DNA of 64,000 bases, from positions 1 through 64,000 of the forward strand of contig JAFUVU010000048.1 in NCBI GenBank assembly GCA_017477465.1, in the 5' to 3' direction. The stretch is from Bacteroidales bacterium. GTDB lineage: Bacteria; Bacteroidota; Bacteroidia; Bacteroidales; UBA932. Made by a program: the position numbers and the translations under genes. Numbering within the stretch: position 1 is the first letter of the stretch; every line of letters begins with the position of its first letter. The notes under the pieces were generated by a model, which saw only the letters and a list, made by a program, of their open reading frames with translations, was not told where the DNA came from and searched no databases. This document shows, piece by piece, positions 28,298 to 36,727 of the stretch.

Positions 28298-29331
28298 ATT
28301 TTCTTCATACTCTTTTTGAAGCGTTCCTTTCTGGAAAGGACAGCTTCCTCGTTCATCTGATCCAGTTTTTCTATAGTTATTCTTTGCTTATCCACATTTT
28401 GGAAAGCGTATGATAGTTCTGCGCCCCACAGGATGATCGTCCATCCCAAATTCAGCCATATCATGAACAGGGGAACGGCCGCCAGGGCTCCATAGACGGC
28501 ACTTTGCTTGCCCACCATCACCTGTGTCTCCAAATACAGGTACTGCACTCCGGTGAATACAAGGCCGGAAATCAGCGCCGCTTTCAGTGCATGCCGATAT
28601 AAGACTTTGGTGCCCGGAATGTACTTGTACATGACGCTTATTACCAGTATAGTGGCTCCGGCAAACATAAGCCATGTTGCGAAAGACTTTATATGCTCCG
28701 TGATTGAAAGCTCCTGAGGGAACAGCAGATCAAGCACATGCGAATACAAAACGGTGCCGGAGAAGAATATGATTACGACAAACGGCGCCAGGATGGTAAT
28801 GCCCAGAATGACGCCTATCATCTTAAAGAAATTGCTTTCCTTTTCTACCTGCCAGACATTGTTGAATACCTGGCGCACGGTAATCATCAGGGAAATGACA
28901 ATCCACACGAAGGATGCCATCGAAATAAAGCCGAAGAGCCCGCTTTCCGCCGTCGAGACTATATTGTCGGCCGATTTCATGAGAACTTTTGTGATTGGCT
29001 CGTCGCCAAGGTTGGTCATGAGGATTTCGGTGAACATCTCCCTGAGGCCGAGTCCGTCGGTAAGGTAAAAGCCGATGGCGATGGCAGGAACTACCGATAG
29101 CAGGCTGCGATAGGCGAGTGCGGTAACCTGATAACCGATTTTCTGCTCCGTGAAGGTGTTCACCATAAGGATTACGGTCTTGGCATCCCTGACGAGCCTG
29201 CCCATCCAGCGGGAGAAATCCTTTTCGTTCAAAAGCCAGATATCGTGCATCAGAAAGCGCACGATGCGGGTGATCCAGATGGACAACCATCGGATAATGA
29301 CGCTGGCTTTATGAACTAATGCCTTGAACAT
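28294..29331 (-). CDS. YihY/BrkB family inner-membrane protein
   Basis: The 345-residue protein has about six hydrophobic segments and the family's GYQVTALAYRSLLSVVPAIAIGFYL start region, then the PGTKVLYRHALKAALISG segment and YGALAAVPLFMIWLNLGWTIILWGAEL. YihY proteins are polytopic membrane proteins of uncertain function (once called RNase BN in error). The start is four bases from the ligA stop and its stop overlaps rel by four bases. Confidence 0.92.
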   Translation of the reverse strand: MFKALVHKASVIIRWLSIWITRIVRFLMHDIWLLNEKDFSRWMGRLVRDAKTVILMVNTFTEQKIGYQVTALAYRSLLSVVPAIAIGFYLTDGLGLREMFTEILMTNLGDEPITKVLMKSADNIVSTAESGLFGFISMASFVWIVISLMITVRQVFNNVWQVEKESNFFKMIGVILGITILAPFVVIIFFSGTVLYSHVLDLLFPQELSITEHIKSFATWLMFAGATILVISVMYKYIPGTKVLYRHALKAALISGLVFTGVQYLYLETQVMVGKQSAVYGALAAVPLFMIWLNLGWTIILWGAELSYAFQNVDKQRITIEKLDQMNEEAVLSRKERFKKSMKKI

Positions 29332-29335
29332 CTTT

Positions 29336-31405
29336 CTAAAACAGTGTCGGTTCCGGGTCTATGGCCTGCAAAGGCGAAGGGGAGGAGGAGGCTTCGTGCG
29401 TGCCTATAAGCTCCCTGAATTGCGCTTCGTCTATTATGCTTATGCCCAGTTCGCCGGCTTTTTTGATTTTTTCGGGCCCCGGTTTGCTGCCGGCTAGCAA
29501 GTAGTCGGTCTTTCCGCTTACCGAGCCGCTGTTGCGGCCGCCGTTGGCTTCAATGAGGGCCTTCATTTCGTCGCGTGAAATTGAGAAGTTGCCGCTGATG
29601 ACGATGACCTTGTCGGCAAGAGGGCCGGCGACAGGGGCCGATGATGCTTCCGTGCTCATGCGCAGTCCGGCGGCCTTGAGGGCTTCGACCTCCGTCAGAT
29701 TGTCGGCGTCCTTGAAGAAGGCCAGGACGCTGTCGGCAATTACTTCGCCGACTTCCGGGACTGTGAGAAGTTGCTCGCGCGTTGCTTCTTTTACGGCGTC
29801 GATGTTGCCGAAGTGGCGGGCGATATCCCTTGCGGTGGTTTCCCCGACGAAACGGATTCCGAGTGCGAAGAGAACCCTCTCGAAAGGCACTTGGCGCGAT
29901 GCGTTAACTGAATCCAGGAAGCGGCGGGAGGCTTTTTCCTTCCATCCTTCCAGGCTCATCAGCTGTATCTGGTGCAGCGAGTAAAGATCCGAAGGTTTCG
30001 ATGCCAGATGAAGACTGTAAAGCTGGTCTATGGTGGCTTCTCCGCAGAGGATGTTCATGGCTTTGCGGGAAACAAAGTGTTCCATGCGCCCTTTGATTTG
30101 GGTGGGACATCCCTTTGCGTTGGGGCAAAACCATTTGGCTTCGCCTTTTGCTCTTATGAGGGGGGTGCCGCAGTCGGGACATACTGTGGGGAAAATGGGA
30201 ATCTGAGCGCCGGGGGAGCGTTTGGACTCTTCCACGCTTGTTATTTTCGGGATGATTTCGCCGCCTTTTTCCACATACACCCAGTCTCCTTCGTGCAGGT
30301 CCAGCATTCTCATTTGGTCCTCGTTCACAAGGGTGGCGCGTTTGACCATGGTGCCGCTAAGAAAAACAGGCTCCAGATTGGCTACGGGAGTGACGGCACC
30401 GGTGCGGCCTACCTGATAGTCTATTGAGAGAACGGGGGTGCAGGCCTGCTCCGCCTTGTATTTGAAAGCGACGGCCCAGCGGGGACTTTTGGCAGTGAAT
30501 CCAAGCTCCTGCTGGATGGCCATTTCATTGATTTTTATGACGATGCCGTCGGTCGGGTAGGGCAGTTCCTTGCGTGCACTGTCCCAGTGGCCGATGAATT
30601 CTTCGATTTCTTCGATATTGTGGCAGATTGCCCTCTTGTCCGAAACGGGCAGTCCCCAGCCGGCTGCCGCTTTGAGGGCATCGTCATGGGTGGGATAATC
30701 GACCTGCCCTGTGGGGATGTGGTAGAGGGTGCAGATGAGCCCGCGTCGGCCCACTTCTTGGGGATCCTGAAGCTTGAGAGAACCGCTGGCGGCGTTTCTT
30801 GGATTGGCGAAAAGGGGCTCTTCCTGTATTTCGCGTTCCCTGTTAAGCCTGTCGAAGGACTCGTAGGGCATCAGGATTTCTCCCCTTATCTCGAATTCAT
30901 CGGGATAGCCATAGCCTTTAAGCTCTTTTGGGATGCTTGGAATGTGCCTTGCATTTTCCGTGACATCGTCGCCTTTTACGCCATCTCCGCGGGTAAGGGC
31001 TCGCAGTAATTTTCCATGCCGATAGGTGAGGCAGATGGCGGTTCCGTCGAACTTAAGCTCGCAGCAATATGTGAAGGGACGGTCGATGGCTTTGGACGCT
31101 CTCTGGGCGAACTCTTCCACTTCCTGGATGCTGTAGGTATTGCCCAGGGAGAGCATGGGATATTTGTGTGGATACTTGGCGAAGCCGCTTTCTCTTTCTT
31201 CAAGGTCGGAACCTACCCGACGGGTAGGGGAGTCCGGAGTGGCGTATTCCGGAAAATCGGCCTCCAGGGCTTCCAATTCGTGCATTAGCTGGTCGTATTC
31301 GTAGTCGCTCATTGTGGGAGCGTTATCTACATAATACTTGCGGCTGTTTTCCCAGAGGATCGCCTTTAACTGTTCTATTCGCTGTTTCGCTTTTGTGTAG
31401 TCCAT
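29336..31405 (-). CDS. ligA: NAD-dependent DNA ligase LigA
   Basis: The 689-residue enzyme has the adenylation lysine in CELKFDGTAI (about residue 115) and the NAD-binding Ia domain (YYVDNAPTMSDYEYD). An OB fold, a four-Cys zinc finger (CPDCG and CPNAKGCP), helix-hairpin-helix repeats and a C-terminal BRCT domain (VISGNFSISRDEMKALIEANGG) follow. It seals nicks in replication and repair. It heads the leftward operon to ispG; a minus-strand TATATTTG box at 31446-31439 lies about 33 bases before the ATG. Confidence 0.98.
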   Translation of the reverse strand: MDYTKAKQRIEQLKAILWENSRKYYVDNAPTMSDYEYDQLMHELEALEADFPEYATPDSPTRRVGSDLEERESGFAKYPHKYPMLSLGNTYSIQEVEEFAQRASKAIDRPFTYCCELKFDGTAICLTYRHGKLLRALTRGDGVKGDDVTENARHIPSIPKELKGYGYPDEFEIRGEILMPYESFDRLNREREIQEEPLFANPRNAASGSLKLQDPQEVGRRGLICTLYHIPTGQVDYPTHDDALKAAAGWGLPVSDKRAICHNIEEIEEFIGHWDSARKELPYPTDGIVIKINEMAIQQELGFTAKSPRWAVAFKYKAEQACTPVLSIDYQVGRTGAVTPVANLEPVFLSGTMVKRATLVNEDQMRMLDLHEGDWVYVEKGGEIIPKITSVEESKRSPGAQIPIFPTVCPDCGTPLIRAKGEAKWFCPNAKGCPTQIKGRMEHFVSRKAMNILCGEATIDQLYSLHLASKPSDLYSLHQIQLMSLEGWKEKASRRFLDSVNASRQVPFERVLFALGIRFVGETTARDIARHFGNIDAVKEATREQLLTVPEVGEVIADSVLAFFKDADNLTEVEALKAAGLRMSTEASSAPVAGPLADKVIVISGNFSISRDEMKALIEANGGRNSGSVSGKTDYLLAGSKPGPEKIKKAGELGISIIDEAQFRELIGTHEASSSPSPLQAIDPEPTLF

Positions 31406-31508
31406 ACTTTACCCGCGCGCATGTGCGTGCATAAAATACAAATATAGCGATTTCTTGTGAAGCCTACAAAAATATTTTTTCTAATGCAGATGGGACAGGG
31501 GTGGGTAT

Positions 31509-31627
31509 AAAAAAAAGAGAGTCGGCCTGTCGCAGGCGGACGCTCTTACTAACCACATAATTAATAACACTAAAACTAATAACCAATAGAACGATTCCAT
31601 CAAGAGAACCTTGCTTCCTCATTCCGG
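31509..31627 (-). ncRNA. Candidate small RNA with own promoter and terminator
   Basis: On the minus strand a TTTG (31661-31658), 19-nt spacer, TACCTTTG (31638-31631) promoter would start RNA near 31627. About 80 bases later a strong hairpin (arms about 31545-31534 and 31528-31517, core GCCTG/CAGGC) is followed by eight T (31516-31509). The transcript is about 119 nt. The only ATG frame inside runs through the hairpin without a stop, so a peptide is unlikely. It ends about 60 bases before the ligA promoter on the same strand, so a ligA leader is an alternative. Confidence 0.55.
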
Positions 31628-31630
31628 GTA

Positions 31631-31661
31631 CAAAGGTACGGCAAATTTTTGAATTTGCAAA
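31631..31661 (-). promoter_or_regulatory. Consensus Bacteroidota promoter for the candidate small RNA
   Basis: TTTG, exactly 19 nt, TACCTTTG on the minus strand. This is the best match to the sigma-ABfr consensus that I found in the window. Confidence 0.7.
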
Positions 31662-31703
31662 TTTTTTATAAAGTTTTTTTACAAAATATTTTAAGAAATA
31701 AAA

Positions 31704-31728
31704 TAACCGACTGAAAATCAGCCGGTTA
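31704..31728 (-). terminator. Terminator after the threonine dehydrogenase gene
   Basis: TAACCG (31704-31709) pairs with CGGTTA (31723-31728), and the stem extends with CTGA/TCAG. On the minus strand it is followed by a T-rich run. Confidence 0.65.
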
Positions 31729-31775
31729 AAGATTAGTAAAAAATTTGTCTTTCAAAAACAATCGTTTGAATCTGG

Positions 31776-32732
31776 CTATTTCTGAAGCTTAATTCGCAGA
31801 TTCTTAATCATATCGCGGGTCATGGAGTCCAAATCGTAAGTTGGCTTCCAGTCCCATTCTTCGCGGGCGCAACTGTCGTCCATGCTGTCCGGCCAGGAAT
31901 TGGCGATTGCCTGACGTACAGGGTCCACTTCATAGCGTACTTTCAGATCGGGAATATACTCGCGTATTTTTGCAAAGAGCTGTTCCGGCTCAAAGCTCAT
32001 GGATGCTATGTTGAAGGAATTGCGGTGTTTCAGGCGGGAAGGATCGGCATTCAGAAGGTCTATTGCGGCTTGCAGGGCGTCGGGCATATACATCATGTCC
32101 ATGAAAGTGCCGGGGCCGATGGGGCATACGAATTCTTCACCTTTGACTGCGGAATAGTAAACTTCCACCGCATAGTCCGTTGTGCCGCCGCCGGGGAGGG
32201 TTGTGTAAGAAATAAGGCCGGGGAAACGTACCGAACGGGTATCTACACCGTATTTATGGAAATAGTAGTCGCTTAAAAGCTCCGTGGCTACTTTTGTAAC
32301 TCCGTACATGGAACGGGGGCGCTGGATTGTGTCCTGCGGCGTTCCCACATGCGGCGTTTCGGGGCCGAATGAGCCGATGGAGGAAGGGGTGAACACGGCG
32401 CAGCTCTTCTCCCTTGCGATTTCTAGGATATTCAGCAGACCGTTCATCTGGATATCCCAGGCCAGAAGGGGCTTGCGTTCCGCCACTGCGGACAGCAAGG
32501 CTGCAAGATTGTATATTGTGTCGATTTTGTAACGGGTCACTATTTCCGAGAGGCCGGCTGCATCGCGCACGTCTGCGATAGCCGAGGGGCCGCTTTCCAG
32601 CAGTTCTCCTTTAGGTTCCGCACCGGGGATATAGCCGGCTACCACTGTGCTGCCAGGCACTTCCCGGCGTAGTTTCATTGTAAGTTCCGAGCCAATTTGG
32701 CCCGTTGAACCTATGACAAGAATGTTTTTCAT
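31776..32732 (-). CDS. L-threonine 3-dehydrogenase, epimerase (SDR) type
   Basis: The 318-residue protein has an N-terminal Rossmann motif VIGSTGQIGSEL, the SSIGSFGP serine region and the YGVTK catalytic Tyr-Lys pair. FPGLISYTTLPGGGTTDYAVE is typical of the SDR-type threonine dehydrogenases that oxidise L-threonine to 2-amino-3-oxobutyrate. It is divergent from a glycine C-acetyltransferase, which uses that product, and this pairing strongly supports the assignment over a sugar epimerase. Confidence 0.9.
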   Translation of the reverse strand: MKNILVIGSTGQIGSELTMKLRREVPGSTVVAGYIPGAEPKGELLESGPSAIADVRDAAGLSEIVTRYKIDTIYNLAALLSAVAERKPLLAWDIQMNGLLNILEIAREKSCAVFTPSSIGSFGPETPHVGTPQDTIQRPRSMYGVTKVATELLSDYYFHKYGVDTRSVRFPGLISYTTLPGGGTTDYAVEVYYSAVKGEEFVCPIGPGTFMDMMYMPDALQAAIDLLNADPSRLKHRNSFNIASMSFEPEQLFAKIREYIPDLKVRYEVDPVRQAIANSWPDSMDDSCAREEWDWKPTYDLDSMTRDMIKNLRIKLQK

Positions 32733-32764
32733 TATATTATATGACGGTTATCAGTTACGGCGTA

Positions 32765-32813
32765 CAAATTTATGCTTTTTTCATAGATTTTCAAGATAAA
32801 ATGTGTAAATTTG
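32765..32813. promoter_or_regulatory. Divergent -7 boxes of the threonine catabolism pair
   Basis: A minus-strand TAAATTTG lies at 32772-32765 (before the dehydrogenase) and a plus-strand TAAATTTG at 32806-32813 (before kbl). Both fit TAnnTTTG. The upstream -33 elements are weak, which would fit an activated or inducible pair, but that is inference. Confidence 0.5.
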
Positions 32814-32833
32814 AAACACTAAATACAATAACC

Positions 32834-34024
32834 ATGTACGGAAAATTTCAACAACATCTTCAGACAGAGCTTAAAGCAATCGAAGAAGCCGGGCTCTACA
32901 AAAAAGAAAGAAACATAGCATCGGCCCAAGGAGCGGAAATAACCCTCCAGGACGGCAGCAAGGCACTGAATTTCTGCGCCAACAACTATCTCGGCCTGGC
33001 CGACAGCCCGCGCCTTATCAAAGCGGCGGAAAAAGCGATGCAGGAGCGCGGCTACGGCATGTCTTCGGTACGCTTCATCTGCGGCACCCAGGACATCCAC
33101 AAAGAGCTCGAAAAAGCGATATCGGACTATTTCCACACGGAAGACACCATCCTTTACGCAGCCTGCTTCGATGCAAACGGCGGCGTGTTTGAGCCTCTTC
33201 TCACAGCCGAAGATGCAATAATCTCCGACTCCCTGAACCATGCCTCGATCATCGACGGCGTACGCCTCTGCAAAGCTCAGCGTTTCCGCTATCAAAATGC
33301 CGACATGGCAGATCTGGAAGCCCAGCTGCAGGCAGCCCAGTCCTGCCGTTTCCGCATCATAGTCACAGACGGCGTCTTCTCCATGGACGGCAACGTAGCC
33401 CCTATGGACAAGATCTGCGACCTCGCAGAAAAATATGACGCCCTTGTAATGGTGGACGAAAGCCACAGCGCAGGCGTAGTAGGTGCCACAGGCCACGGCG
33501 TAGCAGAAAAATTCAACTGCTACGGCCGCATCGACATTTTCACCGGCACCCTCGGCAAGGCCTTCGGCGGCGCCGTTGGCGGTTTCACAACAGGCAGAAA
33601 GGAAATCATCGACATGCTCCGTCAGCGCAGCCGTCCTTACCTGTTCTCCAATTCAATTCCGCCCATGATTGCAGGCGCAGGCATCGAGATGTTCAAGATG
33701 CTTAAAGAAAGCAACGCCCTGCACGACAAACTCCAAGCCAACGTCGAATACTTCCGTGAGAAGATGCTCGCCGCAGGTTTTGACATCAAACCCACGCAGA
33801 GTGCAATTTGCGCCGTGATGCTTTACGATGCCAAACTCTCCCAGGATTTCGCCGCAAAAATGGCCCGCGAAGGAATCTTCGTAACCGGCTTCTACTACCC
33901 GGTAGTGCCTAAAGGTCAGGCACGTATCCGCGTTCAGCTGTCGGCCGCCCATGAAAAAGCCCATCTGGACAAAGCCATCGAAGCTTTCATCAAAGTTGGC
34001 AAAGAATTAGGCGTGCTCAAATAA
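32834..34024 (+). CDS. kbl: Glycine C-acetyltransferase (2-amino-3-ketobutyrate CoA ligase)
   Basis: The 396-residue PLP enzyme starts at the ATG at 32834 (MYGKFQQHL), 20 bases after a -7 box. An upstream extension crosses the promoter and is rejected. Alpha-oxoamine synthase motifs are present: NFCANNYLGL, MVDESHSAGV (PLP ring aspartate and histidine) and the Schiff-base lysine in FTGTLGKAFGG. It splits 2-amino-3-oxobutyrate with CoA to glycine and acetyl-CoA. With the divergent dehydrogenase it forms the complete threonine-to-glycine route. Confidence 0.96.
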   Translation: MYGKFQQHLQTELKAIEEAGLYKKERNIASAQGAEITLQDGSKALNFCANNYLGLADSPRLIKAAEKAMQERGYGMSSVRFICGTQDIHKELEKAISDYFHTEDTILYAACFDANGGVFEPLLTAEDAIISDSLNHASIIDGVRLCKAQRFRYQNADMADLEAQLQAAQSCRFRIIVTDGVFSMDGNVAPMDKICDLAEKYDALVMVDESHSAGVVGATGHGVAEKFNCYGRIDIFTGTLGKAFGGAVGGFTTGRKEIIDMLRQRSRPYLFSNSIPPMIAGAGIEMFKMLKESNALHDKLQANVEYFREKMLAAGFDIKPTQSAICAVMLYDAKLSQDFAAKMAREGIFVTGFYYPVVPKGQARIRVQLSAAHEKAHLDKAIEAFIKVGKELGVLK

Positions 34025-34092
34025 TCCACTCAAAAGGAATGCAAATAAATTTTGCAGTTTTGGAAAAAGCTGCTAACTTTGCATTCCGCTTC

Positions 34093-34163
34093 GGTACTAT
34101 GGCCGAGTGGTTAGGCACAGGTCTGCAAAACCTGCTACAGCGGTTCGATTCCGCTTGGTACCT
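34093..34163 (+). tRNA. tRNA-Cys (GCA)
   Basis: The acceptor arms GGTACTA (34093-34099) and TGGTACC (34156-34162) pair over seven bases, with a U discriminator as expected for tRNA-Cys. The D-loop has the GTGGTTAGGC pattern, the anticodon stem-loop contains TCTGCAAA (anticodon GCA), and the T-loop is GGTTCGATTCC. CCA is not encoded. A terminator follows. Confidence 0.95.
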
Positions 34164-34171
34164 CAAAAAAA

Positions 34172-34201
34172 AGTCAGAGTCATACGGCTCTGGCTTTTTT
34201 T
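34172..34201 (+). terminator. Terminator after tRNA-Cys
   Basis: AGTCAGAG (34172-34179) pairs with CTCTGGCT (34188-34195, one G-U pair), followed by a run of T. Confidence 0.85.
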
Positions 34202-34213
34202 ATTTCCACTGTC

Positions 34214-34297
34214 CTAAACGGGCCATTTTGTGACACGTTTAGTGCAAAAACGGCCTAATTTGAAGTAAACGTGCCGTCATCTGTACCGTTTAGTGCA
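34214..34297. repeat. Short direct and inverted GTTTAG repeats beside tRNA-Cys
   Basis: CGTTTAGTGCA occurs at 34236-34246 and again at 34287-34297, each followed within a few bases by CGGCC. The inverse CTAAACG is at 34214-34220. The second copy lies in the 3' end of the DUF389 gene. The arrangement resembles a mobile-element end or attachment scar next to a tRNA, but no transposase is present. Confidence 0.4.
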
Positions 34298-35451
34298 CTT
34301 ACCGGCCGGCTGTGGAGAGAGTCGGTCTGGTGGCGCAGGGCATCCAGCTCTGCTGCAAGCATGTCTATTCTGGCTTGAAGGGCGGCTACCTGGGCGGTGT
34401 TTTCAGCCAGTTCCATGTCCGTTCTGTTGTAAACTTCGTCAATCAGGTTGTTCATGTCCTGCTGGCTCAGGCCTACGGAATGTTCTATAAGCGTCAGTGA
34501 TTTTTCCTTGATGTTGTAGGACTTTGCCAGGGCGTGATAGGCATTCCTCAGGCTGTCGGTAAGGGGTTCTCCTGCAATTGAGATGGTGGCGCTTTTACCG
34601 TCTATGTCGTAATCATAAACATAGGATCTGGGGCCCACCAGGCGATTGTTTTCCACGAAGTTTGTGACATTGCGTTCGTAATTGTTTTCGCCGATTAGAA
34701 CCACCGCGCTCCAGATGCTCGGGATCAATATGACAGCAAGAATTGCACTTATCATCTTGCGGCGTTTGGTGGATACCTCGTGAGAGATGCCGCTAACTGT
34801 CTTAAAGCGTAAATACTTGACCATCAAATAGGTGGCAAGTGCTATAAATACGCTGTTGATAAGGAACAGATACAGGGCGCCAAGGAGATAATGCATATTC
34901 CAATGCGCAAGACCGAAACCGGCCGTACACAGCGGCGGCATAAGGGCAGTGGCGATGGCTACGCCGGAAAGCACGGTGCCGCGTTCCTTACGGCAATTCT
35001 CCAGGATGCCGGCCAGCCCGCCGAACAGGGCAATGAGCACGTCGTAAATGGTGGGGGAGGTGCGGGCCTCCAGCTCCGTAGGGTTCACGAGCGACAGCGG
35101 CGACACCATAAAGAACAGGGTGGATGCGGCCAGGGAAATAAGAACCATCACCAGAAGGTTCTTGAAGGCCGATTTCAGAAGGTCCGTGTCGTTGGTTCCC
35201 ATGGCCAGGCCGATGCCGATTATCGGCCCCATCAGCGGCGAAATGAGCATGGCGCCAATGATGACGGCTGTAGAATTCACGTTGAGGCCTACTGATGCGA
35301 TGATTGTCGAAAACGCCAGAATCCAGGCGTTGGGGCCGCGGAACCAGATGCCGTTCTTGATGCGCTGGGCGGCATCGTCGGTGTCCACCTGGTCGTATAT
35401 GTAGGTGTATTTTCTAAGTGTCTGCCTGACACTGTTCCAGGAAAGGTCCAT
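34255..35451 (-). CDS. DUF389 membrane protein
   Basis: The 398-residue protein has a cluster of hydrophobic segments (from GPNAWILAFSTIIASVGLNVNS to the segment before KVSGISHE-like cytoplasmic loop). The DUF389 signatures AVIIGAMLISPLMGPIIGIG and ALMPPLCTAGFGL are present. A C-terminal soluble region has a likely coiled coil (MELAENTAQVAALQARIDM). Function is not established for the family. The last residues overlap one of the GTTTAG repeats, so the C terminus may have been changed. Confidence 0.9.
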   Translation of the reverse strand: MDLSWNSVRQTLRKYTYIYDQVDTDDAAQRIKNGIWFRGPNAWILAFSTIIASVGLNVNSTAVIIGAMLISPLMGPIIGIGLAMGTNDTDLLKSAFKNLLVMVLISLAASTLFFMVSPLSLVNPTELEARTSPTIYDVLIALFGGLAGILENCRKERGTVLSGVAIATALMPPLCTAGFGLAHWNMHYLLGALYLFLINSVFIALATYLMVKYLRFKTVSGISHEVSTKRRKMISAILAVILIPSIWSAVVLIGENNYERNVTNFVENNRLVGPRSYVYDYDIDGKSATISIAGEPLTDSLRNAYHALAKSYNIKEKSLTLIEHSVGLSQQDMNNLIDEVYNRTDMELAENTAQVAALQARIDMLAAELDALRHQTDSLHSRPVSALNGTDDGTFTSN

Positions 35452-35514
35452 AATCGGTAAGAATACTGTTCATCCGCAAAGTAAGCAAAAATTCCAGATG
35501 CCACCAAATTTTTG

Positions 35515-35522
35515 TATATTTG
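35515..35522 (+). promoter_or_regulatory. -7 box of the flavodiiron/heptose operon
   Basis: TATATTTG lies 8 bases before an ATG at 35531 and 20 bases before the ATG at 35543. Confidence 0.5.
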
Positions 35523-35542
35523 TGAACTATATGAAAACAATT

Positions 35543-36724
35543 ATGGAAGAAATCGCAAAAGGTATCATCTACATAGGTACGGAAGACAAGGAGCAGGACC
35601 TTTTCGAAAGTCAATACAAACTGGAAGAAGGCATGTCCTACAATTCCTACCTCATCAAAGATAACAAGACGGCAATACTGGACACTTCAGACGCCCGCAC
35701 TGGCCGCCAGTGGCTCTCCAACCTGGAAGAATCCCTGCAAGGCACAACTCCGGACTATCTGATTGTCCACCACATGGAGCCGGATCATTCGGCGCTTATC
35801 GGCTCTGTGGCCGAAAAATATCCCGATATCACCATCGTTGCAAGCGCCAAGGCCATTCAGCTTTTGGGACAGTTCCAGCCGGGAAAAACTTTCCGCACAA
35901 TGGCAGTAAAAGAGGGCGACACGCTCGAGCTTGGCTCGCACAGCCTCAGTTTCATCGCCGCCCCTATGGTCCATTGGCCGGAAGTCCTTTTCAGCTATGA
36001 AAGCCTTACAGGCACCCTCTTCTCGGCCGATGCCTTCGGCAAATTCGGCGCTCTTAGCCTCTGCGGCTTTTATGGCGACGAAGACAAGGACTGGGCCTGC
36101 GAAGCGCGCAGGTACTATTTCAACATCTGCGGCAAATATGGCGCACAGGTTACCGCCGTCCTCAAGAAGGTGGCTCAGAAAAGCGTCTCGGTGATAGCCC
36201 CTCTCCATGGTCCCGTCTTAAGGAAAAACCTGGAATACTATCTCGACCTTTATACCACTTGGAGCAGCTATGGCGTTGAAACTCCGGGCGTTTTCGTGGC
36301 CTATGCCTCAATTCACGGCGGCACGGCGGAGGCAGCCCTAAAACTTGCCGATATGCTCAAGTCAAAAGGCTGCCCCAAGGTAGCTGTGTCAGATCTGACC
36401 CGCGATGACAGGGCCGAAGCAGTGGAAGATGCCTTCCGCTACGGCACCCTCGTCCTGGCGGCCTCTTCTTATGACGCCGGTCTTTTCACTCCCGCATACG
36501 ATTTCCTGCACAGCCTTCAAATGAAAGGATGGCAGAAGCGCAAAGTCGCCCTGATCGAAAACGGTTCCTGGGCACCGTCGGCAGGCAGGGTGATGAAGGA
36601 AATGATCGGCCAGATGAAAGAAATCACGCAAATCGGAGAGCTTGTCACCATTCGCAGCCGCATGCGCGAAGAGGATATCCCCGCCCTGGAAGCTCTTGCC
36701 GATGCGATCATTCAAGCACAGTAA
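35543..36724 (+). CDS. FprA-family A-type flavodiiron protein
   Basis: The 393-residue protein has an N-terminal metallo-beta-lactamase-like domain with diiron ligands in HHMEPDHSA and an acidic/His set further on (PMVHWPE, FSADAFG, PLHGPVL). The C-terminal flavodoxin domain starts at VFVAYASIHGGTAEAA. Such proteins reduce O2 to water or NO to N2O and protect anaerobes. I start at the ATG at 35543 (MEEIAKG); an in-frame ATG at 35531 is also possible but would leave almost no leader. The heptose genes follow within three bases, an odd operon partner. Confidence 0.92.
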   Translation: MEEIAKGIIYIGTEDKEQDLFESQYKLEEGMSYNSYLIKDNKTAILDTSDARTGRQWLSNLEESLQGTTPDYLIVHHMEPDHSALIGSVAEKYPDITIVASAKAIQLLGQFQPGKTFRTMAVKEGDTLELGSHSLSFIAAPMVHWPEVLFSYESLTGTLFSADAFGKFGALSLCGFYGDEDKDWACEARRYYFNICGKYGAQVTAVLKKVAQKSVSVIAPLHGPVLRKNLEYYLDLYTTWSSYGVETPGVFVAYASIHGGTAEAALKLADMLKSKGCPKVAVSDLTRDDRAEAVEDAFRYGTLVLAASSYDAGLFTPAYDFLHSLQMKGWQKRKVALIENGSWAPSAGRVMKEMIGQMKEITQIGELVTIRSRMREEDIPALEALADAIIQAQ

Positions 36725-36727
36725 AAG

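Noticed and set aside
31509..31600. Short hydrophobic peptide (MESFYWLLV...) in the candidate small RNA
   Set aside because: The frame has no stop before the terminator and runs through the hairpin and T-run, so translation would be nonstop.
34039..34233. A rightward open frame across tRNA-Cys
   Set aside because: It covers the tRNA and its terminator; the tRNA fold explains the sequence.
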